Positions 7,946 through 15,296 of a stretch of DNA of 36,031 nt are shown piece by piece. Below the pieces are notes generated by a model, which saw only the letters and a program-made list of their open reading frames with translations, ran no database searches and was not told where the DNA came from. The stretch's first letter is position 1. Every line of letters begins with the position of its first letter. Origin of the DNA: Deltaproteobacteria bacterium (lineage in GTDB: Bacteria; Desulfobacterota; Binatia; DP-6); contig VBKJ01000140.1 in the NCBI GenBank assembly GCA_005879795.1, positions 1 through 36,031 of the forward strand, given 5' to 3'. The position numbers and the translations under genes are program-made.

Positions 7946-9216
7946 GGTCGCTCCTCCCGGGGCAGCTCGCCCCCGACGGCCGTCTCGAGGCTGGCGTACG
8001 CCTTCTCGAAGGCGGCGGCCGCCTCGTGGTGCTCGAGATGCGTCGACTCGATGGCGCGCAGGCTGTCGATCAGCGCCGTGAAGTCGAGGTTGCCGGCCGC
8101 ATAGGCGTCGCGCGAGGCGGCGAAGGACTGCTCGGCCTGCGGCAGGTGCGTGCCGGCGAGGAGCTCGCGCTCGGCGGCCGCGGCCGCGAGGGCGGCGAGG
8201 GCCCGCTTCACCGCGGACGCAGCGCGGTCCTCGGCGCGCCGCCGCATCGCCTCCTCGCTCGCCAGGCGCGCGTGCGCTTCGTCCAGCGCGGCATCGCGGC
8301 GGTACTTGAAGGGGAGGGGGACGGTCATGGCGATCATCGCGCCGTACCCGTCGCGGCCGGCACGGTTGTAGAAGCGCTCGAAGGTGAGATCGAAGTCGGG
8401 AAGGTAGCCGCGGCGTGCGAGGGCGACGTCGTCCTTCTCGCGCTCGACGGCCGCGGCACGCGCCGTCAGGTCCGGATGGCTCTCGCGCGCGAGCGCAATC
8501 AGACGCTCGAGCGGCCCGGGTACCCGCGCCGGCCCGGGGTCGATCGGCGTGCCGAGCGGCTCCTCGGGACCGCGCGAGAGGAGCTCGTTCAGGCGCGCCG
8601 CGGCCTGCTCGCGCTCGAGGCGCGTGGTGACGAGCCGGGTCGCGATGTGGGTGCGCTCGACCTCGGCGCGCAGCACGTCGGGCTGCCGGCCCGTCCCGAC
8701 GGCGTAGCGCCCGGCGGCGCCTGCCGCGAGCTCGCGCGCCAGCTCGAGGTCGCGCGTGTAGACGGCGAGGTGGCGGTCGGCGAGCCAGAGGTCCCAGTAG
8801 GCCTGCTTGACGGCCTCGAGGACGGCGAGCTCGGTCATCCGGGCTTCGGCTGCCGCCAGGTCGGCGTCGCGCGCAGCCATGCGGCCCCGGAGCCCGAGCT
8901 TTCCCGGGAACGGGAGGCGCTGCGACAGCTTCAGGATGTTGTTGTCGGCGCCGTCGTAGGGGACGGCGCGCGGCGTGTTCCAGCTCTCGGCTGCGAGCGT
9001 CGGGTCGTCCCAGGCGGCCGCCTGCGCCGGCACGGCCCGCGCCGCGGCCTCGCGCCAGCGGGCCGCCTCCAGCTCCGGGTTGTGTGCGCGCGCGTAGGTG
9101 ACGACGTCGGCGAGCGGGAGCGGCCCCGTCGCGGGCAGCTCGCCGGCGCGGGCGAGCGGGCGGGCGAGGGTCGCGATGGCGGCGGCGATGAGGGGGATGT
9201 GTCGATGCTGTCGCAT
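7942..9216 (-). CDS. cusC: TolC/CusC-family outer membrane efflux protein
   Basis: 424 residues. It has an N-terminal signal peptide (MRQHRHIPLIAAAIATLARPLARA) and two repeated long helical OEP segments, the first around LPLADVVTYARAHNPELEAA and the second around IALARESHPDLTARAAAV, with the strand motif QRLPFPGKLGLRG and its partner TVPLPFKY. There is no lipobox cysteine, so unlike E. coli CusC it is probably not a lipoprotein. The ATG at 9216 has GGAGGAG just upstream. It heads the cusCBA block and provides the outer-membrane channel for the pump; it is separated by 100 bases, including a strong hairpin, from the Cys-rich gene at 9317-9679. Confidence 0.9.
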   Translation of the reverse strand: MRQHRHIPLIAAAIATLARPLARAGELPATGPLPLADVVTYARAHNPELEAARWREAAARAVPAQAAAWDDPTLAAESWNTPRAVPYDGADNNILKLSQRLPFPGKLGLRGRMAARDADLAAAEARMTELAVLEAVKQAYWDLWLADRHLAVYTRDLELARELAAGAAGRYAVGTGRQPDVLRAEVERTHIATRLVTTRLEREQAAARLNELLSRGPEEPLGTPIDPGPARVPGPLERLIALARESHPDLTARAAAVEREKDDVALARRGYLPDFDLTFERFYNRAGRDGYGAMIAMTVPLPFKYRRDAALDEAHARLASEEAMRRRAEDRAASAVKRALAALAAAAAERELLAGTHLPQAEQSFAASRDAYAAGNLDFTALIDSLRAIESTHLEHHEAAAAFEKAYASLETAVGGELPREERP

Positions 9217-9282
9217 GGTGCTCCTCCATGAAGACGGCGCCGGGCAGGGCTTCGCCCGGGGCGGACGCTGCTGCGTCGGGGT

Positions 9283-9307
9283 GCGCCGCGCGAGCCGCGC
9301 GCGGCGC
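9283..9307 (-). other. Strong intercistronic hairpin between the Cys-rich gene and cusC
   Basis: GCGCCGCGCG (9283-9292) and CGCGCGGCGC (9298-9307) form a perfect 10-bp GC stem with a five-base loop, ten bases after the stop of the Cys-rich gene. There is no following U tract on the minus strand, so it is more likely an RNA-stability or attenuation element, or a rho-linked pause, than a classic terminator. It could let the small upstream gene be expressed at a different level from cusCBA. Confidence 0.4.
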
Positions 9308-9316
9308 GGGAGGAGC

Positions 9317-9679
9317 TCAGAGGACGAGCGCGCAGCGCTGGAGGAAGAGCGGGCAGTGCGGCGGCGCGAGCGCGCCCGGGGAGACGAGCGCCAGGGCCGG
9401 CGCCGCGAGGCGAGCGGTCGGCGCGGCCACGGTCATCGTCCCGGTGGCCGCCGTCGGCGCCTTCAGCTGCGGGACGGTCGCGCCCGCGGCCGGCGCCTCC
9501 CCGGGCGCGCAGCAGCAGGGCGCGATGGTGCGCGCCCGCTCGTGCTGACACCGCTTCGCCTCCCGGCAGCAGCGGGCTGCCGAGGGCGCGCGCGGCGCGA
9601 GGCTCGCCCCGACGCTCGAGGCAGCGAGGAGGACGGCCGCGAGGGCGGCGATCACGCGCGGCGCGCCCGGGCGAAGCAT
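9317..9679 (-). CDS. Small Cys-rich secreted protein upstream of cusCBA
   Basis: 120 residues from the ATG at 9679; I do not recognise a family. The N-terminus (MLRPGAPRVIAALAAVLLAA then SSVGASLA) looks like a signal peptide with a cleavage site near residue 26. Eight cysteines follow: CC at 37-38, C44, CCC at 55-57, C109 and C116, with histidines near some of them, separated by a low-complexity Ala/Pro/Thr stretch. Small secreted Cys-rich proteins preceding copper efflux genes are often periplasmic metal-binding or sensing proteins; that role here is inference from position. A consensus-like promoter lies immediately upstream and leaves essentially no leader. An upstream in-frame ATG (MHVQLDSPDPP) is a less likely start because it lies before the promoter's predicted start point. 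Confidence 0.65.
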   Translation of the reverse strand: MLRPGAPRVIAALAAVLLAASSVGASLAPRAPSAARCCREAKRCQHERARTIAPCCCAPGEAPAAGATVPQLKAPTAATGTMTVAAPTARLAAPALALVSPGALAPPHCPLFLQRCALVL

Positions 9680-9685
9680 AGGGGC

Positions 9686-9714
9686 ATTTTCCCGGGGTGG
9701 ATCCGGGCTGTCAA
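9686..9714 (-). promoter_or_regulatory. Sigma-70-type promoter for the Cys-rich gene (and possibly cusCBA)
   Basis: On the minus strand TTGACA (9714-9709) is followed after 17 bases by GAAAAT (9691-9686), a perfect -35 and a 4/6 -10 at ideal spacing in very GC-rich DNA. Transcription would begin at about 9679, which is the A of the chosen ATG, so the message would be leaderless. The spacer is 17, not the 19-20 bases of MerR/CueR-controlled promoters, so no CueR-type control is suggested. Confidence 0.5.
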
Positions 9715-9797
9715 GCTGCACATGCATCGCCTGTCGGTGGTCGTGATGCACGCTGGGGCGGTGGCGCCCGCCGTGTCGGGGCGCTAAGAGCGCTCCC

Positions 9798-10976
9798 GTG
9801 CAGCGCCGCGAGGTCGTCATCGTCGGCTCGGGACCGGCCGGAGCCGCCACGGCGCTGCGCCTCGCCGCCGCGGCGCCCGAGCTCGCCGCGGGCACGGTCC
9901 TGCTCGACAAGGCCCGTCACCCCCGGGACAAGACGTGCGCCGGCGGCGTCATCCCCAAGGCTCTCCGCCTGCTCGCGGAGCTGGGCGTCCCGTTCACGGT
10001 CCCGCACGCGCGGGTGGATTCGGCCGCGGTCGCGGTCCCGGGCCGCAGGGTCGCCGTCGCGGGCTCCGATCTCTGCCGCGTCGTGCGGCGGCGGGAGTTC
10101 GACGCGCGGCTCGCCTGGGCGGCGCGCGAGCGCGGCGTCGAGCTGCGCGAGGGCGAGCGCGTCGTGGGTCTCGCGCGCGACGGCGCGGGCATACGCGTCG
10201 AGACGGACCGTCGTGTCTACTGGGCGCCCGTCGTGGTCGGCGCGGACGGGAGCGGCAGCGTGGTGCGCCGGGGGATCGTGGGCGACGGCGCCGGCGCGGT
10301 GGCGCGCGCCGTCATGTGCGACGTGCCCGTCGCCGACACGCACTGGGACGGCCACGCCGCGCGGCGCTACGAGTTCGACTTCACCTCGTGCGCGACGGGG
10401 CTGCGCGGCTATCGCTGGACGTTCCCCTGCGTCATCGACGGCGTGCCGCACGCGAACGTCGGCGTCTACGGGCTCCCGCCGGTCGACGGCGCGCGCCTGC
10501 GGGACGAGCTTGCCGTCGAGCTCGCGCGCATCGGCGCGGAACCTGCGGGATGGAAGGCGTTCCCCATCCGGACCCATGCGCCCGGCACGCGGGTGGCCGC
10601 GCCGCACGCGCTCCTGGTCGGCGACGCGGCCGGGTGCGACCCGCTCATGGGCGAGGGCATCTCCTTCGCGCTCGAGTACGGGATGCTCGCCGCCGACGCG
10701 ATCGTGGTCGCGCACGCGAGCGGGGACTGGAGCTTTCGCGGCTACGCGCGCGCCGTCGAGCGCGGCCTGCTCGGGCGGAAGCTCCGCCGCCTGCACCTGG
10801 GCGCGCGGCTCTTCTACGGCCCGCGCCACCGCCTCTGGTTCCGCGTTGCCGCCGCGAGTGCGCGCGCGCAGGCGATCGGGCTCGCCTGGTACAACGGCGT
10901 GGACGGGTGGGATCGGCGGGGGGCGCTCAGCGCGCTGGCCGCCCTCGTTGGCCTAGCAACCCGTCCCGCTCGGTGA
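9798..10976 (+). CDS. Geranylgeranyl-reductase-family FAD-dependent oxidoreductase
   Basis: 392 residues from a GTG. The N-terminal dinucleotide fold reads VVIVGSGPAGAATALRLA, with the acidic end of strand two in VLLDKARHPRDKTCAGGV, a stretch typical of the GGR family. The second FAD motif is LLVGDAAGCDPLMGEGISFA followed by LEYGMLAADAI. Members reduce the isoprenoid chains of quinones, chlorophyll or lipids, or act on related polyprenyl substrates. The C-terminus (from about residue 320) is basic and amphipathic, consistent with membrane association. The gene stands alone, convergent with the VOC gene 11 bases downstream and divergent from the cus cluster, so context does not fix the substrate. 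Confidence 0.85.
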   Translation: MQRREVVIVGSGPAGAATALRLAAAAPELAAGTVLLDKARHPRDKTCAGGVIPKALRLLAELGVPFTVPHARVDSAAVAVPGRRVAVAGSDLCRVVRRREFDARLAWAARERGVELREGERVVGLARDGAGIRVETDRRVYWAPVVVGADGSGSVVRRGIVGDGAGAVARAVMCDVPVADTHWDGHAARRYEFDFTSCATGLRGYRWTFPCVIDGVPHANVGVYGLPPVDGARLRDELAVELARIGAEPAGWKAFPIRTHAPGTRVAAPHALLVGDAAGCDPLMGEGISFALEYGMLAADAIVVAHASGDWSFRGYARAVERGLLGRKLRRLHLGARLFYGPRHRLWFRVAAASARAQAIGLAWYNGVDGWDRRGALSALAALVGLATRPAR

Positions 10977-10987
10977 GCGTACCCCGG

Positions 10988-11407
10988 TCAACCACCCGGC
11001 GGCCGGGGGGTCGCGAAATACCATTGTTGGCCTTCCGGGTCGCGCGCCGTGTACATGCGATCGCCCCATTCCATGTCCGCGGGCTCCGCCTCGATCATCG
11101 CGCCGGCCGCACGGGCACGCCCGCAGTGCGCGTCCACGTCGTCGACCAGCACATAGATCCCGCTGTGCCGGGCGGGGAGCCTGCGCGCCGAGGCAGTGCC
11201 CCACTTGGTACTCGCGTGACCCACCATCACGAGGGCGTCGCCCAGGGCCGCCTGGGCGTGGACGTGCTCGGGGTCGTTGGGATCGACCTCGTGGACGCGG
11301 GTTGCGAAGCCGAAGGCCGGCGCGAGGAAGGCGAGGTAGGCGGCGACGTCGTCGACGTAGAGGTAGGGGACGATGCGCTGGGTGGGTCGCGGCGGATTCC
11401 CGGCCAT
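10988..11407 (-). CDS. VOC-superfamily (glyoxalase/bleomycin-resistance-like) protein
   Basis: 139 residues made of two beta-alpha-beta-beta-beta halves: IVPYLYVDDVAAYLAFLAPA with FGFATRVHE opens the first, and GIYVLVDDVDAHCGRARAAG with MIEAEPADMEWGDRMYTARD and PEGQQWYFA forms the second. The EWGDRMYTARDPEGQQW stretch is typical of PhnB/YdeA-like members that bind metal or small ligands. It starts 13 bases after the aldehyde dehydrogenase stop on the same strand and is probably cotranscribed with it, so it might act on a related reactive aldehyde; that is inference. The family's chemistry is too varied to assign a reaction. Confidence 0.8.
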   Translation of the reverse strand: MAGNPPRPTQRIVPYLYVDDVAAYLAFLAPAFGFATRVHEVDPNDPEHVHAQAALGDALVMVGHASTKWGTASARRLPARHSGIYVLVDDVDAHCGRARAAGAMIEAEPADMEWGDRMYTARDPEGQQWYFATPRPPGG

Positions 11408-11420
11408 GTGGTCGGGCGGC

Positions 11421-12857
11421 CTACCCGCCCGCCTCCGCGTAGCCGAAGACGGCCTTCAGCTCGAGGAACTCCTCGAGGCCCGCCTCGCCCCACTCGCGGC
11501 CGTTGCCCGACTGTTTGTAGCCGCCGAAGGCGGCGCCCAGGTCGGGCTGCGCGCCGTTCACGTGGACGTTGCCGGAGCGGATCTTCCTGGCCACCCGGCG
11601 CGCGCGCTTGAGGTCGCCGGAGGTCACGTAGCCCGAGAGCCCGTAGGGCGTGTCGTTGGCGATGCGGATCGCGTCCGGCTCGTCCTCGTATGGGATGATG
11701 GTGAGGACCGGCCCGAAGATCTCCTCGCGCGCGATCGTCATGTCGTTGCGGACGTTGGCGAATACCGTGGGCTTCACGAAGTACCCCTTGCGGATGCCCT
11801 CCGGGCGGCCGGGGCCGCCCGTCACGAGCTCCGCGCCCTCCTCGATGCCCTTCTTGATGAGACGCTGCACCTTCTCGAACTGCGCCTCGCTCGCGAGCGG
11901 GCCGATGGTGGTGCCCTCGGCGAGCGGGTCCCCCACCTTTATGGCCTCGGCGGCGCGCTTCGCCGCCGCGGCGGCCTGGGCCATCCTGGAGCGCGGGACG
12001 AGCATACGCGTGGGCGCGTTGCACGACTGGCCGGTGTTGAGAGCGCAGCCCTGCACGCCGGCCGCGACCGCCTGCTCGAGGTCGGCGTCGTCCAGGATGA
12101 TGTTGGCCGACTTACCGCCGAGCTCCTGCGCGACGCGCTTCACCGTCGGGGCGGCGGCCGTGGCGACGGCGACGCCCGCCCGGGTGGAGCCGGTGAAGGA
12201 GACCATGTCGACGTCCGGGTGCGACGAGATGGCGGCGCCCACGGTCGGCCCGTCGCCGTTCACCATGTTGAAGACGCCGGCGGGGACGCCCGCCTCGTGG
12301 AGGATGTGGGTGAACAGGTAGCCGGACAGCGGCGCGACCTCGCTCGGCTTGAGCACCATCGTGCACCCCGCCGCCAGCGCCGGCGCCACCTTGCAGGCGA
12401 TCTGGTTCACGGGCCAGTTCCACGGGGTGATGAGGCCGCAGACGCCGATCGGCTCCCTGCGCATGAGCGTCGAGCCCCTGAGCTCCTCGAACTTGAAGCT
12501 CCCGAGCACCTTTGCCATCTCGAAGAAGTGGGCGAGCCCGGCCGCGGCCTGCGCCGCGCGCGCGAGCCAGATCGGCGCCCCCATCTCCTGCGAGATGGTC
12601 TCGGCCATCTCCTCGTACTTCGACTGGTAGACCTCGATGATGCGCTGGATGAGCGCGAGGCGCTCCTCGGGGCTGGTCTCCGAGTACGACTCGAAGGCAC
12701 GCCGGGCGGCGGCGACCGCCTTGTCGACGTCGGCGGCCGAGCCGAGCGAGATCCTGGCGATCGCGTCCTCGGTGGCGGGGTCGATGACCGGGAAGTCGTG
12801 CGCCCTCGTGGGCGGCACCCACTTCCCGTCGATGTAGAATTGGCGGCAGTCCTTCAT
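11421..12857 (-). CDS. NAD(P)-dependent aldehyde dehydrogenase
   Basis: 478 residues from the ATG at 12857, preceded by GGGAGGAGAG; a longer upstream reading lacks family similarity. Motifs in order: ITPWNWPVNQIACKVAPALA (cofactor cleft), VLKPSEVAPLSG (Lys binding the cofactor), VSFTGSTRAG, the general-base Glu in VAQELGGKSANI, the nucleophile Cys in GQSCNAPTRMLVPRSR, and EEIFGPVLTIIPY. The family oxidises aldehydes to acids in the cytoplasm. The substrate is not evident; the N-terminus (YIDGKWVPP) and the catalytic surround resemble the broad betaine/aliphatic aldehyde group. It is divergent from rnhB and probably shares a transcript with the downstream VOC gene. Confidence 0.92.
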   Translation of the reverse strand: MKDCRQFYIDGKWVPPTRAHDFPVIDPATEDAIARISLGSAADVDKAVAAARRAFESYSETSPEERLALIQRIIEVYQSKYEEMAETISQEMGAPIWLARAAQAAAGLAHFFEMAKVLGSFKFEELRGSTLMRREPIGVCGLITPWNWPVNQIACKVAPALAAGCTMVLKPSEVAPLSGYLFTHILHEAGVPAGVFNMVNGDGPTVGAAISSHPDVDMVSFTGSTRAGVAVATAAAPTVKRVAQELGGKSANIILDDADLEQAVAAGVQGCALNTGQSCNAPTRMLVPRSRMAQAAAAAKRAAEAIKVGDPLAEGTTIGPLASEAQFEKVQRLIKKGIEEGAELVTGGPGRPEGIRKGYFVKPTVFANVRNDMTIAREEIFGPVLTIIPYEDEPDAIRIANDTPYGLSGYVTSGDLKRARRVARKIRSGNVHVNGAQPDLGAAFGGYKQSGNGREWGEAGLEEFLELKAVFGYAEAGG

Positions 12858-12959
12858 GTCTCTCCTCCCGTGACGTCGCGACGGATGCCCGACGAGTTTC
12901 CTACCCGAGCCGGCGAGCCGCCGCCAGGGGTGCACCAAGGCTCCGGCTGGCGCGCCGCT

Positions 12960-12989
12960 TTGACATCCCGTCCCGCTCTTTGCTACCGG
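12960..12989 (+). promoter_or_regulatory. Candidate promoter for rnhB
   Basis: TTGACA at 12960-12965 is a perfect -35. After 18 bases comes TACCGG (12984-12989), preceded by TGC, giving a partial extended -10. Transcription would begin about five bases before the ATG at 13001. The -10 is poor, so the call rests mainly on the -35 and its distance. Confidence 0.3.
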
Positions 12990-13000
12990 GGCGGGCGGGG

Positions 13001-13702
13001 ATGGGAGCCGAGGGGCGGCGTCCGAGGAAGCGCCGGCGCGGACCCGCGACCGCCGCGCCGCATCTCGAGACGCTCCTCTGGCGGGTCGGCATCCGGCACG
13101 TCGCGGGCGTGGACGAGGTGGGCATGGGACCGCTCGCCGGCCCCGTGGTGGCGGCCGCGGTCGTCTTCCCGCCCGGCACGCGCCTCGACGGCGTCGCCGA
13201 CTCCAAGGTCCTGACCGCCGCTCTGCGCGAGCGGCTCGACGTCGAGATCCGCCGCCGCGCGGTCGCCGTCGGCATCGGCGTGGTCGAGCCCGACGAGATC
13301 GACCGCGTCAACATCTATCGCGCCGGGCTCGCCGCCTGCCGGCGGGCGCTCGAGGCGCTGCCGCTCGTGCCGGGCTTCGTGCTCGTCGACGGGCGCGAGA
13401 TCCCCGACCTCCCCATGCCGCAGAGCGCCTATCCGAAGGGCGACGCGTTCGTGTGCTCGATCGCCGCGGCCTCGATCGTCGCCAAGGTCCATCGCGACGC
13501 ACTCATGCGCGCGCTCGATGCGCGCTTCCCCGGCTACGGCTTCGCGCGCCACATGGGCTATTCGACGCGCGCCCACTTCGCGGCCATCCGCGCGCTCGGC
13601 CCCTCGCCCATCCACCGCCGCTCCTTCGCGCCGGTGCGGGCCGCCGCACGCGGTGAGGCGGATCCACAGCTCGCGCTGGGTCCGCTCCTCGCCGCCGACT
13701 GA
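13001..13702 (+). CDS. rnhB: Ribonuclease HII
   Basis: 233 residues from the ATG at 13001; an in-frame TTG at 12980 would add seven residues. The catalytic start GVDEVGMGPLAGPVVAAAVV contains the paired Asp-Glu, and later FVLVDGREIPDL and AASIVAKVHRDALMRALDAR supply the other two acidic residues and the family signature; HMGYSTRAHFAAIRALGPSP is the usual C-terminal part. RNase HII removes RNA from RNA/DNA hybrids and single ribonucleotides from DNA. The N-terminus has a short basic extension (RRPRKRRRG). It stands alone, divergent from the aldehyde dehydrogenase. Confidence 0.95.
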   Translation: MGAEGRRPRKRRRGPATAAPHLETLLWRVGIRHVAGVDEVGMGPLAGPVVAAAVVFPPGTRLDGVADSKVLTAALRERLDVEIRRRAVAVGIGVVEPDEIDRVNIYRAGLAACRRALEALPLVPGFVLVDGREIPDLPMPQSAYPKGDAFVCSIAAASIVAKVHRDALMRALDARFPGYGFARHMGYSTRAHFAAIRALGPSPIHRRSFAPVRAAARGEADPQLALGPLLAAD

Positions 13703-13741
13703 CGCGTCGCGGGCGGGCAGCGCGGGGGGCGTTTCGCCCGA

Positions 13742-14273
13742 CTACGTCCTCGGTGAGGGAGGTGGAGTGCCTGACACTGCGACCTCGCGATCGAAGACGT
13801 GCTGCTCATGCCGCCACCAGGCGACCGCAAGCACCATCGCCAGCACGAGCCCAATCTGCACGCCAGACGGAACCGAGCTCAAGGGCAGGTCCCCCCGCCG
13901 GTCCAACACGCCGAGTCCCCAGTTGACGAGCAGCACCGCGTAGAACGCCGCCTCGCCCTTTCGGCCCGAGGCCGCGAATGCGCGCGATCTCACGGCGCCG
14001 GTGAACGTCATTATCTTTGATGGCCAGCGCGAGCGGGATCATGACGAGGAGAAACAGCAGCAGGAACAGCGCGCAGGCCGCTGCTCTGAGGGGGGTGAGG
14101 GCCCACATGAGGACGGCCACGAGGGTGAGGGGCAAGGCGACACGTGTCGCGACCATGGGGAGCCAGGCGGCGGACATCACTCGAGCTTCCGCCCACTCGC
14201 GCCAGCGTTCAGCGGGGCGCACGCCGAGCAGGTGGAACCTCAGCCTCGCCGACAGCGGCGGTCGCGTACCCAC
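13742..14273 (-). pseudogene. Small multi-spanning membrane protein, apparently frameshifted
   Basis: Two adjoining minus-strand frames both look coding. The first, from a GTG at 14273, encodes RPPLSARLRFHLLGVRPAER and then a long hydrophobic pair (LPLTLVAVLMWALTPL, ACALFLLLFLLVMIPLALAI), similar in shape to DUF5313-type proteins. Around 14010 the GC-rich third-position pattern moves to another frame, which continues with EAAFYAVLLVNWGLG and SGVQIGLVLAMVLAVAWW to a stop at 13742. A one-base change near AAAGATAATGACG would join them into a four-helix protein of about 177 residues. Alternatively the second frame is a separate 89-residue gene starting at the ATG at 14011 inside that sequence. 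A sequencing error is also possible. Confidence 0.45.
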
Positions 14274-14300
14274 AAACCCATGCTAACGGCCGGTCGGCGC

Positions 14301-14328
14301 TTTTACTAACGCCGGGAACGCCTATAAT
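14301..14328 (+). promoter_or_regulatory. Promoter of the pdh-lip operon
   Basis: A perfect TATAAT lies at 14323-14328, rare in DNA this GC-rich. The -35 is poor: TTTTAC at 14301-14306 with a 16-base spacer is the best candidate. Predicted transcription start is 14334-14336, only 7-9 bases before the pdhA ATG at 14343, and no Shine-Dalgarno sequence precedes that ATG. Confidence 0.5.
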
Positions 14329-14342
14329 CGGTTTCGACCCCC

Positions 14343-15296
14343 ATGGACGCGACCCTGCTCCTCGACCTCTATCGGCAGATGTGCCTCTCCCGGCGCTTCG
14401 AGGAGGCCGCGGCGAAGGCGTACTCGCAGGGGAAGGTGAGCGGCTTCCTCCACCTCTACATCGGGCAGGAGGCGGTCGCGGTGGGCGCCATCTCGGCGGC
14501 GGAGCCGACCGACTACATCGTCGCGACGTATCGCGAGCACGCGCACTACCTCGCGCGCACCGGTGACGCGCGCGGCGCGATGGCCGAGCTCTACGGGTGC
14601 GCGACCGGCTGCAGCGGCGGGCGCGGCGGCTCGATGCACCTCTTCGCCGCCGCCAAGCGCTTCTTCGGCGGCTGGGCGATCGTCGGCGGCCACGTGCCGA
14701 TCGCGGCCGGCGTGGCGTTCGGGAGCAAGTACCGCGGCGAGCCGGACGTGACCCTCTGCTTCTTCGGCGACGGCACGGCCAACATGGGCGCCTTCCACGA
14801 GGGCCTCGCGCTGGCCGGGCTCTGGAAGCTGCCCGTCGTCTTCATCTGCGAGAACAACCAGTACGCCATGGGGACGCCGCTCTACCGCACGCTCTCGGTC
14901 GAGGACGTGGCCGTGCGCGCGCGCGGCTACCCGATGGAGGCGGAGATCGTGAACGGCGACGACGTCCTCGAGATGCGCGAGGCCGTGCGCCACGCCATCA
15001 GCAGAGCCAGAAAAGACAGCCTGCCCTTCTTCCTCGAGGCGAAGACCTACCGCTTCCGCGGCCACTCGGTCGCGGACCCGGCCAAGTACCGCACCAAGGA
15101 AGAGGTGCAGAAGTGGATGGAGCGCGACCCGATCGGCATCCTCGCCGGGCGCATCCGCACCCTCGGCATCGCGACCGACGAGCAGCTCCGAGCGGTCGAC
15201 GACGAGGCCAAGGCGCAGGTGCAGGACGCCGTCCGCTTCGCCGAGGAGTCGCCGGCGCCGGCGCCCGAGACCGTCGAGGAGCACGTCTATGCCTGA
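14343..15296 (+). CDS. pdhA: Pyruvate dehydrogenase E1 component, alpha subunit
   Basis: 317 residues. With PdhB it forms the thiamine-diphosphate enzyme that decarboxylates pyruvate and passes the acetyl group to lipoyl-E2. The ThDP/Mg motif runs from GDG (142-144) to NN (171-172): FFGDGTANMGAFHEG then VVFICENNQYAMGTP. The N-terminal LLDLYRQMCLSRRFEEAA and the GFLHLYIGQEAVAVG stretch are typical, as is TYRFRGHSVADPAKYR, the loop matching the regulated phosphorylation loop of mitochondrial E1-alpha. It is first in a six-gene operon and overlaps pdhB by eight bases. Acetoin or branched-chain dehydrogenase E1-alpha is an alternative, but the adjacent complete set with lipB-lipA favours PDH. Confidence 0.92.
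   Translation: MDATLLLDLYRQMCLSRRFEEAAAKAYSQGKVSGFLHLYIGQEAVAVGAISAAEPTDYIVATYREHAHYLARTGDARGAMAELYGCATGCSGGRGGSMHLFAAAKRFFGGWAIVGGHVPIAAGVAFGSKYRGEPDVTLCFFGDGTANMGAFHEGLALAGLWKLPVVFICENNQYAMGTPLYRTLSVEDVAVRARGYPMEAEIVNGDDVLEMREAVRHAISRARKDSLPFFLEAKTYRFRGHSVADPAKYRTKEEVQKWMERDPIGILAGRIRTLGIATDEQLRAVDDEAKAQVQDAVRFAEESPAPAPETVEEHVYA

Noticed and set aside
10977-11010. CCCCGG/CCGGGG hairpin between the convergent flavoprotein and VOC genes
   Set aside because: It has a 15-base loop and runs into the VOC coding sequence.
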